Assembly: GCF_030271215.1 (NCBI RefSeq)
Contig: NZ_JASNGB010000002.1
Span: forward strand, 42,760-58,568
Direction of reading: 5' to 3'
DNA length: 15,809 bases
Source of the DNA: Deinococcus rhizophilus
GTDB lineage: Bacteria > Deinococcota > Deinococci > Deinococcales > Deinococcaceae
Shown: piece by piece, positions 1-15,437 of the stretch
Position numbering within the stretch: the stretch's first letter is position 1
How the letters are laid out: each line of letters begins with the position of its first letter
Made by a program: the position numbers and the translations under genes
Notes under the pieces: model-generated
What the model was told of the DNA's origin: nothing
Databases searched by the model: none
What the model saw: only the letters and a program-made list of their open reading frames with translations

Positions 1-52
<52 letters not shown>

Positions 53-65
53 GCCAACCGATCAA

Positions 66-392
66 TCAGATCACCTTCATGCGTTTCTCTTCCTCGTAGA
101 CCCGCTCCAGCACGAACTCCTTGAGCAGGGTCTGGTAGGGAACACCCTTCAGCTCGGCGAGGTGCCGCAGCCGCCGCTCCAGATCGGTCCCCAGACGCAG
201 GCTGGTCGGGCGGGATTTACGGGGACGGGTGGGGAGGGCAGCCAGCAGCGCCTGGGTTTCTGGACTCTGCTGGGCAGTCTCAAACATGGCGTCACCCAGC
301 TCATGGGTGTCCCAGAACGCTGCCTCCTCTGCCTCACTGGCAAAGTCAGGAATCTCGTCGGAATGGTGGACGGTTTGCATGTGCTCGGACAT
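66..392 (-). CDS. CopG-type (ribbon-helix-helix) antitoxin partner of the BrnT-like toxin
   Basis: This 108-residue protein has the layout of CopG-type antitoxins of type II toxin-antitoxin systems (the PF12441-like family). An acidic N-terminal part carries the family's FWDTHE signature (residues 26-31), a linker follows, and a C-terminal ribbon-helix-helix-like segment starts at SLRLGTD (64-70) and ends with the helix containing GVPYQTLLKEFVLE. Such proteins bind and neutralise the cognate toxin and usually repress their own operon by binding its promoter as dimers. I chose the ATG at 392 because GGGAGG lies 7 bases upstream; an in-frame TTG at 407 has no such site. The toxin gene ends 17 bases upstream on the same strand, so the two are almost certainly co-transcribed. 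The toxin-first order is common for BrnT systems. Family assignment is from motif recall. Confidence 0.85.
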   Translation of the reverse strand: MSEHMQTVHHSDEIPDFASEAEEAAFWDTHELGDAMFETAQQSPETQALLAALPTRPRKSRPTSLRLGTDLERRLRHLAELKGVPYQTLLKEFVLERVYEEEKRMKVI

Positions 393-409
393 GATGGGGC
401 CTCCCAAGA

Positions 410-673
410 TCAGCGGTAGCGACGTTTCTCGTTGACCGTGGCGTCACGGGCAGTGACGACGCGGAGACGTCCTGCGCGAACGGTGAACACCACGAAGAGC
501 AGGCGGCCAAACTCGGTCTGTCCCAGAACAGCGGCACGCGGCTCCTGGCTATCCCGGCGGTGGGCCTGACCTTTCACGACATGTGGGTCGCCCAAGGCTT
601 CCTCGGCCTCTTCCGGCTCAATCCCGTGACGGGCGATATGCTCTGTATTCGCCTCGTCCCAGTCGAAGTCCAC
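410..673 (-). CDS. brnT: BrnT-family toxin of a type II toxin-antitoxin system
   Basis: This 87-residue protein fits the BrnT family of RelE-like ribonuclease toxins. It opens with FDWDEAN and a RHGIEPEEAEEAL helix (residues 3-27), followed by a variable basic stretch. The core strand GRLLFVVFTVR (56-66) and the closing RVVTARDATVNEKRRYR (71-87) match the family's typical '(R)I(I)SAR.A...E...Y' ending. BrnT toxins are thought to cut mRNA and stall growth when the antitoxin is lost. The start codon is GTG at 673. No Shine-Dalgarno sequence precedes it, but a TACACT -10 box lies 6 bases upstream, so the mRNA is probably leaderless. The antitoxin follows 17 bases downstream. No truncation is apparent. 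Activity is inferred only from family membership. Confidence 0.85.
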   Translation of the reverse strand: MDFDWDEANTEHIARHGIEPEEAEEALGDPHVVKGQAHRRDSQEPRAAVLGQTEFGRLLFVVFTVRAGRLRVVTARDATVNEKRRYR

Positions 674-679
674 AGCGCT

Positions 680-685
680 AGTGTA
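680..685 (-). promoter_or_regulatory. -10 box of the toxin-antitoxin operon (leaderless)
   Basis: The minus strand reads TACACT (TANNNT type), ending 6 bases before the GTG start of the toxin. A weak -35 candidate, CTGATG, lies 17 bases further upstream (703-708). The spacing predicts a transcript starting at or within a base or two of the start codon. Confidence 0.55.
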
Positions 686-748
686 CTGCCAAAGTAGCTA
701 CACATCAGGTGCCCTGTGCGGGAAGGCAGAGCGTGCGCTCCCCCGCGC

Positions 749-754
749 TACCCT
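749..754 (+). promoter_or_regulatory. -10 box of the DUF1802 gene (leaderless)
   Basis: TACCCT (TANNNT) lies 6 bases before the ATG at 761. No convincing -35 box is visible. The box is divergent from the toxin promoter 64 bases away, so the 87-base gap 674-760 holds two back-to-back promoters. Confidence 0.5.
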
Positions 755-760
755 CTCCCC

Positions 761-1327
<567 letters not shown>

Positions 1328-1333
1328 CCAAAT

Positions 1334-1368
1334 GGGAGAGGGAGGCCCGCAAGCCTCCCCCTTCTCCC
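1334..1368. terminator. Hairpin between convergent genes, probable bidirectional terminator
   Basis: GGGAGGC (1340-1346) pairs with GCCTCCC (1353-1359) across the loop CCGCAA. GGGAGA (1334-1339) can extend the stem with TCTCCC (1363-1368) past a three-base bulge. It lies 6 bases after the DUF1802 stop and 12 bases beyond the convergent lipoprotein gene's stop. There is no long U-run on either side, so termination strength is uncertain. Confidence 0.55.
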
Positions 1369-1380
1369 CCAAGGTGCCGC

Positions 1381-1854
1381 TTACTGTCCGGCGGGCACCG
1401 CTTCGAGGTCGTAGTTGTTCAGAACAGTCGTCTGGATGTCGCGGTTGGCGGTGTTGTAGATGTTCCAGCCCAGCTTGGTCCCGGCGAAGAACTGGTTGTC
1501 GCGCTGCGAGTAGACCAGGAACTTGCCGTTGTCGCGGCTGAGGACGGGCTCGCCCGCCGTGTAGCGGCCATCGTTGTTGGCGTCGCGGAAGACGATCACC
1601 CGGTAGGTGCCGTAGGGCACGTCGCGGGGCAGCGTCAGGGTAAAGCCCCCGGTCAGGAACTTGTCGATGACCTGCACCTGGGTGCTGTCGTTGGTGTACT
1701 GGCCGTTGTTGTAACCCACGATGGCCAGACCGAGGTTCTGGTTGGCGCCGAAGCCCTTGAGCTGGCCCGACACGGCGGCGCTGCGGGTGCCGAAGATGCT
1801 GCACGAGGAAAGGGCCAGGGTACCGAGGACGGCGACAGCAAGCGTCTTGTTCAT
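1381..1854 (-). CDS. Small exported lipoprotein of unknown function
   Basis: This 157-residue protein begins with a lipoprotein signal peptide: MNKTLAVAV, a hydrophobic core, and the lipobox LSSC with Cys18 as the lipidated residue. The mature part looks like a beta-rich extracytoplasmic domain. Residues 79-90 (VPYGTYRVIVFR) are followed by DANNDGRYTAGE (91-102), a D-x-N-x-D-G-x-Y-x-x-x-E pattern like calcium-binding loops; the resemblance is seen, calcium binding is not shown. I cannot assign a named family. The ATG at 1854 has AGGAGG (1867-1862) 7 bases upstream, so unlike its neighbours this gene has a leader. A weak -10 candidate, TACGGT, is at 1899-1894. It is divergent from the methyltransferase gene and convergent with DUF1802, so it is probably monocistronic. 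Confidence 0.75.
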   Translation of the reverse strand: MNKTLAVAVLGTLALSSCSIFGTRSAAVSGQLKGFGANQNLGLAIVGYNNGQYTNDSTQVQVIDKFLTGGFTLTLPRDVPYGTYRVIVFRDANNDGRYTAGEPVLSRDNGKFLVYSQRDNQFFAGTKLGWNIYNTANRDIQTTVLNNYDLEAVPAGQ

Positions 1855-1996
1855 GGGAAAACCTCCTGAGGAATGAACTGCGGAAACGCCTTCACCGTAC
1901 CCGGCACCGCTCTGGGGGGCTACGGGGCAAGCCTTCCCCGCCGACTCACCGGGTACTCATCCTCACGGCAAAACTGCGCGGGTACCTGACTGGGCC

Positions 1997-2024
1997 TTGA
2001 GGGCAGGGTCGGCACTGCTAGAGT
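1997..2024 (+). promoter_or_regulatory. Promoter of the methyltransferase gene (leaderless)
   Basis: TTGAGG (1997-2002) is separated by 16 bases from TAGAGT (2019-2024), which lies 7 bases before the ATG at 2032. This resembles other leaderless starts in the window and decides the start codon, because the upstream GTG at 2023 overlaps the -10 box itself. Confidence 0.6.
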
Positions 2025-2031
2025 GACCCTC

Positions 2032-2787
2032 ATGCAGCACCGGCCTTTTACCGCGCTCGCCGCCGTCTACGACGCAATTATGGCCGACGTGGAGTACGAC
2101 CACTGGGCAGATTTTGTCCTGACCTATGCCCGCGACGGTGGCCTGGAGGGGGGCGCGGCCCTCGACCTCGCCTGCGGAACCGGGGGCTTCACGCGCGAGC
2201 TGCATGGGGCCGGATGGACCGTGACCGGGCTGGACGGCAGCGCCGACATGCTGGAGGTGGCCCGTGGGCGTCTGCCCGGCGCGGTCCGGCTCACGGTGGG
2301 CGACCTGCGAACCTTCGACCTGGGGCGGACCTTCGACCTGGTGAGCTGCGTCTTTGACAGCCTGAACAACCTGCTGACGCCGGAGGACCTGGGCGCGGCG
2401 CTGGGGCGGGCGCGGGCGCACCTGCGGCCCGGCGGCCTGCTCGCCTGCGACCTGAATACCCGGCTCGGCGTGCGCGAGTTGTGGGAAGGCGGGGCGGTGG
2501 AGGGGCTGGCGACCACCCCCGACGGCCGCGAGGTCCACTACCACTGGTCGCACCACCACGACCCGGAAACGGACCTCGGGATCGTGCAGGCCTTCTGCCG
2601 GGTGGAGGACGGGGGGGGCGGCTGGGACGAGTTCACCGAGACGCACCGCGAACGGGGCTACGACCCCGCCGACCTGGAGCCGCTGGTGCGGGCGGCGGGG
2701 TTCACCCGCTGGGAGATCGTCGAGTATCCGGACTTCGCCCGGCCGACCCCCGAGACGCCGCGCGTGTGGGTGTTCGCATGGGCCTGA
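2032..2787 (+). CDS. Class I SAM-dependent methyltransferase (YqeM-like)
   Basis: This 251-residue protein has a Rossmann-fold methyltransferase layout. Motif I is [11 protein letters not shown] (residues 44-54), the acidic end of strand 2 is GLDGS (D68), motif III is GDLRTFDL (90-97), then [15 protein letters not shown] (101-115) and [13 protein letters not shown] (131-143). The N-terminal [17 protein letters not shown] (12-28) resembles the start of the Bacillus YqeM group. The substrate is unknown; the second half (about 150-251) is the variable, substrate-facing part. No signal or membrane segment is seen. The ATG at 2032 is preferred because a -10 box lies 7 bases upstream. After the stop comes a 130-base structured gap before gpsA. 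The family call is firm; the methylated molecule cannot be inferred from context. Confidence 0.85.
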   Translation: MQHRPFTALAAVYDAIMADVEYDHWADFVLTYARDGGLEGGAALDLACGTGGFTRELHGAGWTVTGLDGSADMLEVARGRLPGAVRLTVGDLRTFDLGRTFDLVSCVFDSLNNLLTPEDLGAALGRARAHLRPGGLLACDLNTRLGVRELWEGGAVEGLATTPDGREVHYHWSHHHDPETDLGIVQAFCRVEDGGGGWDEFTETHRERGYDPADLEPLVRAAGFTRWEIVEYPDFARPTPETPRVWVFAWA

Positions 2788-2801
2788 TACGGGTTCCGAT
2801 T

Positions 2802-2822
2802 GAACAGTTACAAAAACTGTTC
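2802..2822 (+). repeat. Perfect 8-bp inverted repeat after the methyltransferase gene
   Basis: GAACAGTT (2802-2809) and AACTGTTC (2815-2822) flank the loop ACAAA, starting 14 bases after the methyltransferase stop. No U-run follows on either strand, so it is not a typical intrinsic terminator. It may belong with the second inverted repeat at 2850-2916 to one dispersed repeat unit. Confidence 0.6.
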
Positions 2823-2849
2823 CATCCGAGCAGAGCGAGCAGGAAAGAG

Positions 2850-2916
2850 CGGTTGCCGGGAAAGGAGTTATCAGATCGGCGCTCTCCCGGTTTGATAACG
2901 GATTGGACGGCAACCG
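2850..2916 (+). promoter_or_regulatory. Two-part hairpin abutting the gpsA start codon
   Basis: CGGTTGCCG (2850-2858) pairs perfectly with CGGCAACCG (2908-2916). Inside it, GTTATCA (2867-2873) pairs perfectly with TGATAAC (2893-2899) around a 19-base loop. The outer arm ends one base before the ATG at 2918 and overlaps the only Shine-Dalgarno-like bases, GGACGG (2905-2910). If transcribed and folded it would hide the ribosome-binding region. It could instead be a mobile or dispersed repeat. Confidence 0.5.
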
Positions 2917-2917
2917 T

Positions 2918-3883
2918 ATGAGCGTTCCGGTGCTGGGGGCAGGCGGCTGGGGCACGGCCCTCGCGGTGGCGGTGGCCCGCGCCGGGGGGCAGGCGACCCT
3001 GTGGGCGCGGCGTCCCGACTTCGCCGCCCGGCTCGCGGAGGTCCGCGAGAACCGCGAGTACCTGCCCGGTGTGACCCTGCCGGACGCGGTGGCCGTCACC
3101 TCTGATCTGGGGGCGGCCGTCCGGGGGGCCGAGTTCGCGCTGGTGGTCGTCCCCAGCGTGGGGGTGCCCGAGCTTCTGGCCGAGTTGCCGCGTGATCTCG
3201 GCGTGGTGCTGTGTGCCAAGGGGCTCGGCCCGGACGGTGGGCGGCTGACCGACCTCACGCGGGGACTGGGCTTCGGGCGGGTGGCGGTCCTCAGCGGCCC
3301 CAACCACGCGGAGGAGGTGGGCCGGGGACTTCCCGCCGCGACGGTGGTGGCGAGCACCGACGCGGCGCTGGCCCGCGCGGTGCAGGCGGCCCTGGTCTCC
3401 CCCACCCTGCGCGTCTACACCAGCCGCGACGAGGTCGGGGTGGAACTCGGCGGCGTGCTGAAGAACGTGATCGCGCTCGCCGCTGGCATGGGCGACGGCC
3501 TGCGACTGGGCGACAACGCCAAGGCCGCCCTGATCACCCGTGGCCTGCGCGAGATGAGCCGCTACCTCGTCTCGCAGGGCGCCCACGAGGACACCGCCTA
3601 CGGCCTGAGCGGGCTGGGCGATCTGGTCGCCACCGCCACCAGTCGCCATAGCCGCAACCGCGCGGCGGGCGAGGCCATCGCGCGGGGCGAGACCCCGGCG
3701 CAGGGGGGCAAGGTCGTGGAGGGGTTGCGCACGGCGGGCCTGCTGGAAGCCTGGGCCACCGCCCACGGCCACGACCTCCCCATCGTGCGGGCAGTCGCGC
3801 GGGTCACGTCAGGCGAGTGGTCCCCCGCCGAGGGCATCGCCAGCCTGATGGAGCGGGACGCCAAACCCGAACTCGAGGGCTGA
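2918..3883 (+). CDS. gpsA: Glycerol-3-phosphate dehydrogenase [NAD(P)+]
   Basis: This 321-residue cytosolic enzyme reduces dihydroxyacetone phosphate to sn-glycerol-3-phosphate, the backbone for membrane phospholipids. The nucleotide-binding motif GAGGWG is at residues 7-12. Other family hallmarks are CAKGL (K101), SGPNHAEEV (126-134), [15 protein letters not shown] with the expected catalytic Lys182, [14 protein letters not shown] (229-242) and SRNR (245-248). Length is close to the usual 320-340. The ATG at 2918 fits the family N-terminus; an in-frame TTG at 2903 would add five residues without support. Its ribosome-binding region is weak (GGACGG) and lies within a possible hairpin, so translational control is conceivable. 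The HD-domain gene starts two bases after its stop, suggesting an operon. Confidence 0.95.
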   Translation: MSVPVLGAGGWGTALAVAVARAGGQATLWARRPDFAARLAEVRENREYLPGVTLPDAVAVTSDLGAAVRGAEFALVVVPSVGVPELLAELPRDLGVVLCAKGLGPDGGRLTDLTRGLGFGRVAVLSGPNHAEEVGRGLPAATVVASTDAALARAVQAALVSPTLRVYTSRDEVGVELGGVLKNVIALAAGMGDGLRLGDNAKAALITRGLREMSRYLVSQGAHEDTAYGLSGLGDLVATATSRHSRNRAAGEAIARGETPAQGGKVVEGLRTAGLLEAWATAHGHDLPIVRAVARVTSGEWSPAEGIASLMERDAKPELEG

Positions 3884-3884
3884 G

Positions 3885-4448
3885 GTGACCCTGCTCTCGC
3901 AGGCCGAAGCCTTCGCCCGGCCCTTCTACGCTGCGCCGGAACGGGCCTACCACACGGCTGAGCATGTCGGGGCGGTGCTGGACGCGCTCGCCTCGCGGGA
4001 GGTACTGACCCCCACCCTCGCCCTCGCGGTGTGGGGCCATGACCTGATCCACGACCCCAGCGCCGGGGACAACGAGGCGCGGAGTGCAGCCGTGTTCGGG
4101 GACTGGCTGGCGGCGGAGGGAGCGGACGCGGGCCTCGTTGGGGAGGTCCGGTCCCTCATCCTCGCCACCCGGCATACCGACCCACCCTCCACGCGGGCGG
4201 AGGCGCTGCTGGTGGATGCCGACCTGAGCATTCTCGGCACCGACCCGGCCACCTTCGCCGCCTACGATGCGGCCATCCGGCAGGAGTACGACTTTGTTCC
4301 CGAGGCCGTCTACCGGACCGGGCGGGCGCGGGTGCTGCGCGGCTTTCTGGAGCGCGACCGCCTTTACACCACGCCGGAGTTCGCCGGGCTGGAGGATCAG
4401 GCGCGGGCCAACCTGCAAGCTGCCCTGGGACAGCTGACCCTGCCCTGA
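3885..4448 (+). CDS. HD-domain metal-dependent phosphohydrolase (COG4339-like)
   Basis: This 187-residue protein resembles predicted HD-superfamily phosphohydrolases. Likely metal ligands are seen in order: YHTAEH (H23, H27), GHDLIHD (H52-D53, with H56-D57), the helix DNEARSA (62-68), ATRH (H97), and LVDADLSILG (109-118) carrying the distal aspartates. The C-terminal EYDFVPEAVYRTGRARVLRGFLERDRLYTTP (134-164) is typical of this small stand-alone group. Substrates are unknown; nucleotides or other phosphomonoesters are plausible. The GTG start at 3885 follows the gpsA stop by one base, which implies translational coupling to gpsA. The next gene has its own promoter. The HD call is strong; its specific reaction and any link to glycerol phosphate metabolism are guesses. 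Confidence 0.85.
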   Translation: MTLLSQAEAFARPFYAAPERAYHTAEHVGAVLDALASREVLTPTLALAVWGHDLIHDPSAGDNEARSAAVFGDWLAAEGADAGLVGEVRSLILATRHTDPPSTRAEALLVDADLSILGTDPATFAAYDAAIRQEYDFVPEAVYRTGRARVLRGFLERDRLYTTPEFAGLEDQARANLQAALGQLTLP

Positions 4449-4458
4449 AGTCTCTCCC

Positions 4459-4464
4459 TACACT
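4459..4464 (+). promoter_or_regulatory. -10 box of the small membrane protein gene (leaderless)
   Basis: TACACT (TANNNT) lies 6 bases before the ATG at 4471. A weak -35-like CTGACC is at 4434-4439 with a long 19-base spacer. It supports the small downstream frame as a real, independently transcribed gene. Confidence 0.5.
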
Positions 4465-4470
4465 GAGGCC

Positions 4471-4647
4471 ATGCGCGAAAATTGGACGAGCTGGCTGGTG
4501 ACCTCCACGGTGCAACTCGTCTTGCCGGTCTGGCTGCTGTCCAAAGACTTATGGGGACTGATGCTCGCCGCAGCTGTCGTCGGTGTAGTGGCCGTTGGCC
4601 TGCTGGCCAAGCTGGCGCTGGAGAGGCTGTCCAAAGGCCGTCGGTAA
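4471..4647 (+). CDS. Small membrane protein, 58 residues, unknown family
   Basis: An ATG at 4471 opens a 58-residue frame ending with TAA at 4645-4647. The product starts MRENWTSW, has a hydrophobic stretch at about residues 9-23 (LVTSTVQLVLPVWLL), a short polar turn SKD, a second hydrophobic stretch at about 28-48 (LWGLMLAAAVVGVVAVGLLAK), and a basic tail ending SKGRR. This is the profile of a two-helix inner membrane miniprotein with a positively charged C-terminus, probably cytoplasmic. No named family is recognised. A TANNNT -10 box 6 bases upstream supports transcription from exactly this start, with no Shine-Dalgarno sequence. It lies between the HD gene and the terminator of the convergent ATPase operon. 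Codon use is GC-rich but with somewhat more A/T at third positions than gpsA. An annotation pipeline could easily miss it. Confidence 0.6.
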   Translation: MRENWTSWLVTSTVQLVLPVWLLSKDLWGLMLAAAVVGVVAVGLLAKLALERLSKGRR

Positions 4648-4657
4648 CACCCATCAC

Positions 4658-4684
4658 AAAAAAACCGCCCCTCGTAAGGGCGGT
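4658..4684 (-). terminator. Intrinsic terminator of the V/A-ATPase operon
   Basis: ACCGCCC (4664-4670) and GGGCGGT (4678-4684) form a perfect 7-bp stem around CTCGTAA. On the minus strand it is followed by a seven-T run (complement of 4658-4664), giving a classical intrinsic terminator 23 bases after the subunit D stop. On the plus strand it could also stop the small membrane protein transcript, but only scattered Ts follow there. Confidence 0.85.
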
Positions 4685-4707
4685 CTCTGCTGATCCTTTT
4701 GCCGAGT

Positions 4708-5396
<689 letters not shown>

Positions 5397-5406
5397 CGTC
5401 GGTGGG

Positions 5407-5473
5407 GCCTGTGGTCCGTGGCCCGTCGCGTGTAGAGAAGAAAAAGCCCCTCTACACGCTGCAGGCCACAGGC
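5407..5473 (-). repeat. Nested inverted repeat in the atpB-atpD gap
   Basis: GCGTGTAGAG (5428-5437) pairs perfectly with CTCTACACGC (5450-5459) around a 12-base loop. An outer pair, GCCTGTGG (5407-5414) and CCACAGGC (5466-5473), is also perfect, with unmatched bases between. No U-run follows the structure on the minus strand. It occupies most of the 98 bases between two otherwise conserved operon genes and looks like a REP-like interspersed element or an RNA processing hairpin. Confidence 0.7.
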
Positions 5474-5480
5474 GACAAGC

Positions 5481-8647
<3,167 letters not shown>

Positions 8648-8684
8648 TCTTTCTCCTTGGGAGAGGGTGAAGAGGGGGGACTCA

Positions 8685-8719
8685 GGCGTCAGAACTCAGG
8701 AAAGAACGGCCCTGACGCC
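8685..8719 (-). repeat. Inverted repeat in the atpF-atpA gap
   Basis: GGCGTCAG (8685-8692) and CTGACGCC (8712-8719) form a perfect 8-bp stem around a 19-base loop, within the 93 bases between subunits F and A. ACTCAGG occurs twice (8680-8686 and 8694-8700). No U-run follows. It is a second example of a hairpin opening this otherwise compact operon. Confidence 0.6.
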
Positions 8720-8736
8720 CGAAACCTGATCCCCAT

Positions 8737-10065
<1,329 letters not shown>

Positions 10066-10080
10066 AGAAAGGAGGGGTCC

Positions 10081-10641
<561 letters not shown>

Positions 10642-10642
10642 A

Positions 10643-10942
<300 letters not shown>

Positions 10943-10958
10943 GGGCAACTCTCCTGGG

Positions 10959-13354
<2,396 letters not shown>

Positions 13355-13400
13355 CTCCCTCCTCCTTTCCCTTCGTGGCCCAGCCCACCCGTGAGAAAGC

Positions 13401-13418
13401 CCCGTCCGTCAGGGCGGG
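13401..13418 (-). terminator. Terminator-like hairpin in the ATPase operon leader
   Basis: CCCGTCC (13401-13407) and GGGCGGG (13412-13418) pair across GTCA, with a G-U pair when read on plus and a C-A mismatch when read on minus. In the operon direction it is followed by GCTTTCTC, a weak U-tract, about 45 bases before the TTG start. It might cause attenuation or be an unrelated stem. Confidence 0.3.
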
Positions 13419-13564
13419 TTCCAGGGGGGTGCTCTGGGATGCGGTTGGTGGCCCGACTGTAGGTTAATCTGCTGTCAGACTCGCGGCCCATCCTAACACA
13501 GGCTTCATTCTGCCTCCGGAGGGCAAGCGTCCCGCCGTGGACGGGGCCGCCCGTCGCCGCAGCT

Positions 13565-13597
13565 GCGGCCTGTTCCCTGCCGTCTGGAACAGGCCGC
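13565..13597. repeat. Perfect 12-bp hairpin downstream of amt
   Basis: GCGGCCTGTTCC (13565-13576) and GGAACAGGCCGC (13586-13597) are exact complements around a nine-base loop. It lies 57 bases after the amt stop, where a terminator is expected, but no U-run follows on either strand. A smaller stem, GACGGG (13540-13545) with CCCGTC (13550-13555), lies just beyond. Probable transcript 3'-end or boundary structure. Confidence 0.55.
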
Positions 13598-13653
13598 GGG
13601 GCCCGGGGCCCCCCTCTTCTGCCTGGCTGCCTCCCCGGCTCGGTTAGGCTCGG

Positions 13654-14966
13654 TCAGTCGCCCCCCACGAACACCGGGGTCCCCAGACCGCCCTCCTGGC
13701 TGTTGTAGCCCTGCTCGCTGTGGGCGCTGAGGTCCATTCCGCCGACCTCCTGGCGGGGTGAGACCCGCAGCGGGGTCAGCACGCCGACCAGCCGCAGCAG
13801 CGCGAAGGTGCCCAGACCGGTAAAGGCCACGCTGGCGACCACGCCGACGAGCTGAATCAGCAGTTGCTGGCCGGGCGCCTCGCCGCTGGCGGTGGTCCAG
13901 GCGAGCGCCCCGGTGAGCAGCGCCCCCACGATTCCGGCGACCCCGTGGCAGGCGAACACGTCCAGGGCGTCGTCGGCGGCCAGGCGGCGCTTGGCCTGCA
14001 CGGTCCAGAAGCTGGCGGTCGCGCCCAGCACGCCGATCAAGAGGGCAGCCCAGGGGGTCACGAAGGCGCAGGCGGGGGTGATCGCCACCAGGCCGACGAC
14101 CAGGCCAGTCGCGGCCCCCACGGCGGTGGGCTTGCCGGTGCGCGTGACCTCCCAGCCCAGCCAGGTCAGCAGCGCGGCGGCAGGCGCGACCAGCGTGGTG
14201 ATCAGGGCCAGTGCGGCCGCCTCGTTGGCCGCCAGGGCGCTGCCCGCGTTGAAGCCCATCCAGCCGAACCACAGCAGCCCCGCGCCCAGCAGCACGAAGG
14301 GAACGTTGTGCGGCACGTGCGCGGCACGCGGGTAGCCCAGCCGCGGCCCCAGGACCCAGGCCGCCACCAGTGCGCTGACCCCCGCCGCGATATGGATGAC
14401 CGTGCCGCCCGCGAAGTCCAGCGCCCCCAGCTGGAACAGCCAGCCGTCGGCGCTCCAGACCCAGTGGGCCAGCGGCGCGTAGATCAGGAGGCTCCACAGC
14501 CCCCCGAAGAGCAGGAAGGCCCCGAAGCGCATCCGCTCGACCACCGCCCCGCTGATCAGGGCCAGCGCGATGATCGCGAACATCGCCTGAAAGGCCGCGA
14601 AGACGTAGGAGGGAACGGTGCCGGTCAGCTCGCCGGTCAGGCCCTCCAGCCCCAGGTGGCCCAGGCCGCCGATCAGGGCGCCTCCCCCCTCCCCGAACGC
14701 CAGGGTGTAGCCCGCCAGGGTCCACAGCACGGCGACCAGGCCGATGGACGTGACGCTCATCATCATGGTGTTCAGCACGCTGGCCGAACGGGTCAGGCCC
14801 CCGTAAAAAAAGGCCAGGCCCGGCGTCATCAGCAGCACCAGCGCCGCCGAGACCAGCATCCAGGCGGTGTCGCCGGAGTCGAGGGCCGGGGTGGAGGACT
14901 GCGCCAGGGCGGCGCCGCCCAGCAGCAAGACCGCGGGCGCTGCCGCACGGAGCAGGGGAAGCAGGG

Positions 14967-14970
<4 letters not shown>
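13654..14970 (-). CDS. amt: Ammonium transporter (Amt family)
   Basis: This 438-residue membrane channel takes up ammonium. An N-terminal signal peptide (about residues 1-23, ending GGAALAQ) precedes eleven predicted membrane helices, as in AmtB-type proteins. The family signature DFAGGTVIHIAAGVSALVAAWVLG (185-208) contains His193, and DVFACHGVAGIVG (337-349) contains His342, the expected pore histidine pair. GLAFFYGGL (51-59) and FGWMGFNAGSAL (235-246) are also hallmarks. The cytoplasmic tail from about 398 to 438 is polar and is where PII proteins dock in related systems. The ATG at 14970 overlaps the PII stop as ATGA (14967-14970), so the two are translationally coupled. It is transcribed from the promoter upstream of the PII gene. 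Confidence 0.96.
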
Positions 14971-15356
<386 letters not shown>

Positions 15357-15408
15357 GCTGTCTCCTTCCGGGCGAACAAAGTGCGAGAAAGTCCACCCAC
15401 CTGCCGCC

Positions 15409-15437
15409 AGAGTAGGACCGAGGGTGCAAAGTGTCAA
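15409..15437 (-). promoter_or_regulatory. Promoter of glnK-amt
   Basis: The minus strand has TTGACA (15437-15432), a 17-base spacer and TACTCT (15414-15409), a near-consensus housekeeping promoter 52 bases before the glnK ATG. A leader of about 45 bases with a Shine-Dalgarno sequence is predicted. There is no sign of a sigma-54 type site. Confidence 0.8.

Larger units (their letters stand above)
13355..13653 (-). promoter_or_regulatory. 299-base noncoding leader between amt and the ATPase operon
   Basis: This region should hold the ATPase operon promoter. Minus-strand TANNNT boxes are present (TACAGT, TAACCT and TAGGAT between about 13455 and 13500), but none has a good -35 at 16-18 bases, so I cannot choose. 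It also contains two hairpins, listed separately, and a possible 14-codon frame (13508-13464, MKPVLGWAASLTAD) with GGAGG only four bases before its ATG. Nothing else is recognised. Confidence 0.4.

Noticed and set aside
1963..3405. 480-codon minus-strand open frame opposite the methyltransferase and gpsA
   Set aside because: Both plus-strand genes have complete family motifs; this frame has none and is Pro/Arg/Ser-rich.
5438..5449. T-rich loop of the B/D hairpin as a terminator U-run
   Set aside because: On the minus strand the run of five Ts is inside the loop rather than after the stem, so it would not release the transcript.
13401..13418. Strong intrinsic terminator before the ATPase operon
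   Set aside because: The stem has a mismatch in the operon direction and only a weak U-tract, so I kept it only as a low-confidence attenuator candidate.
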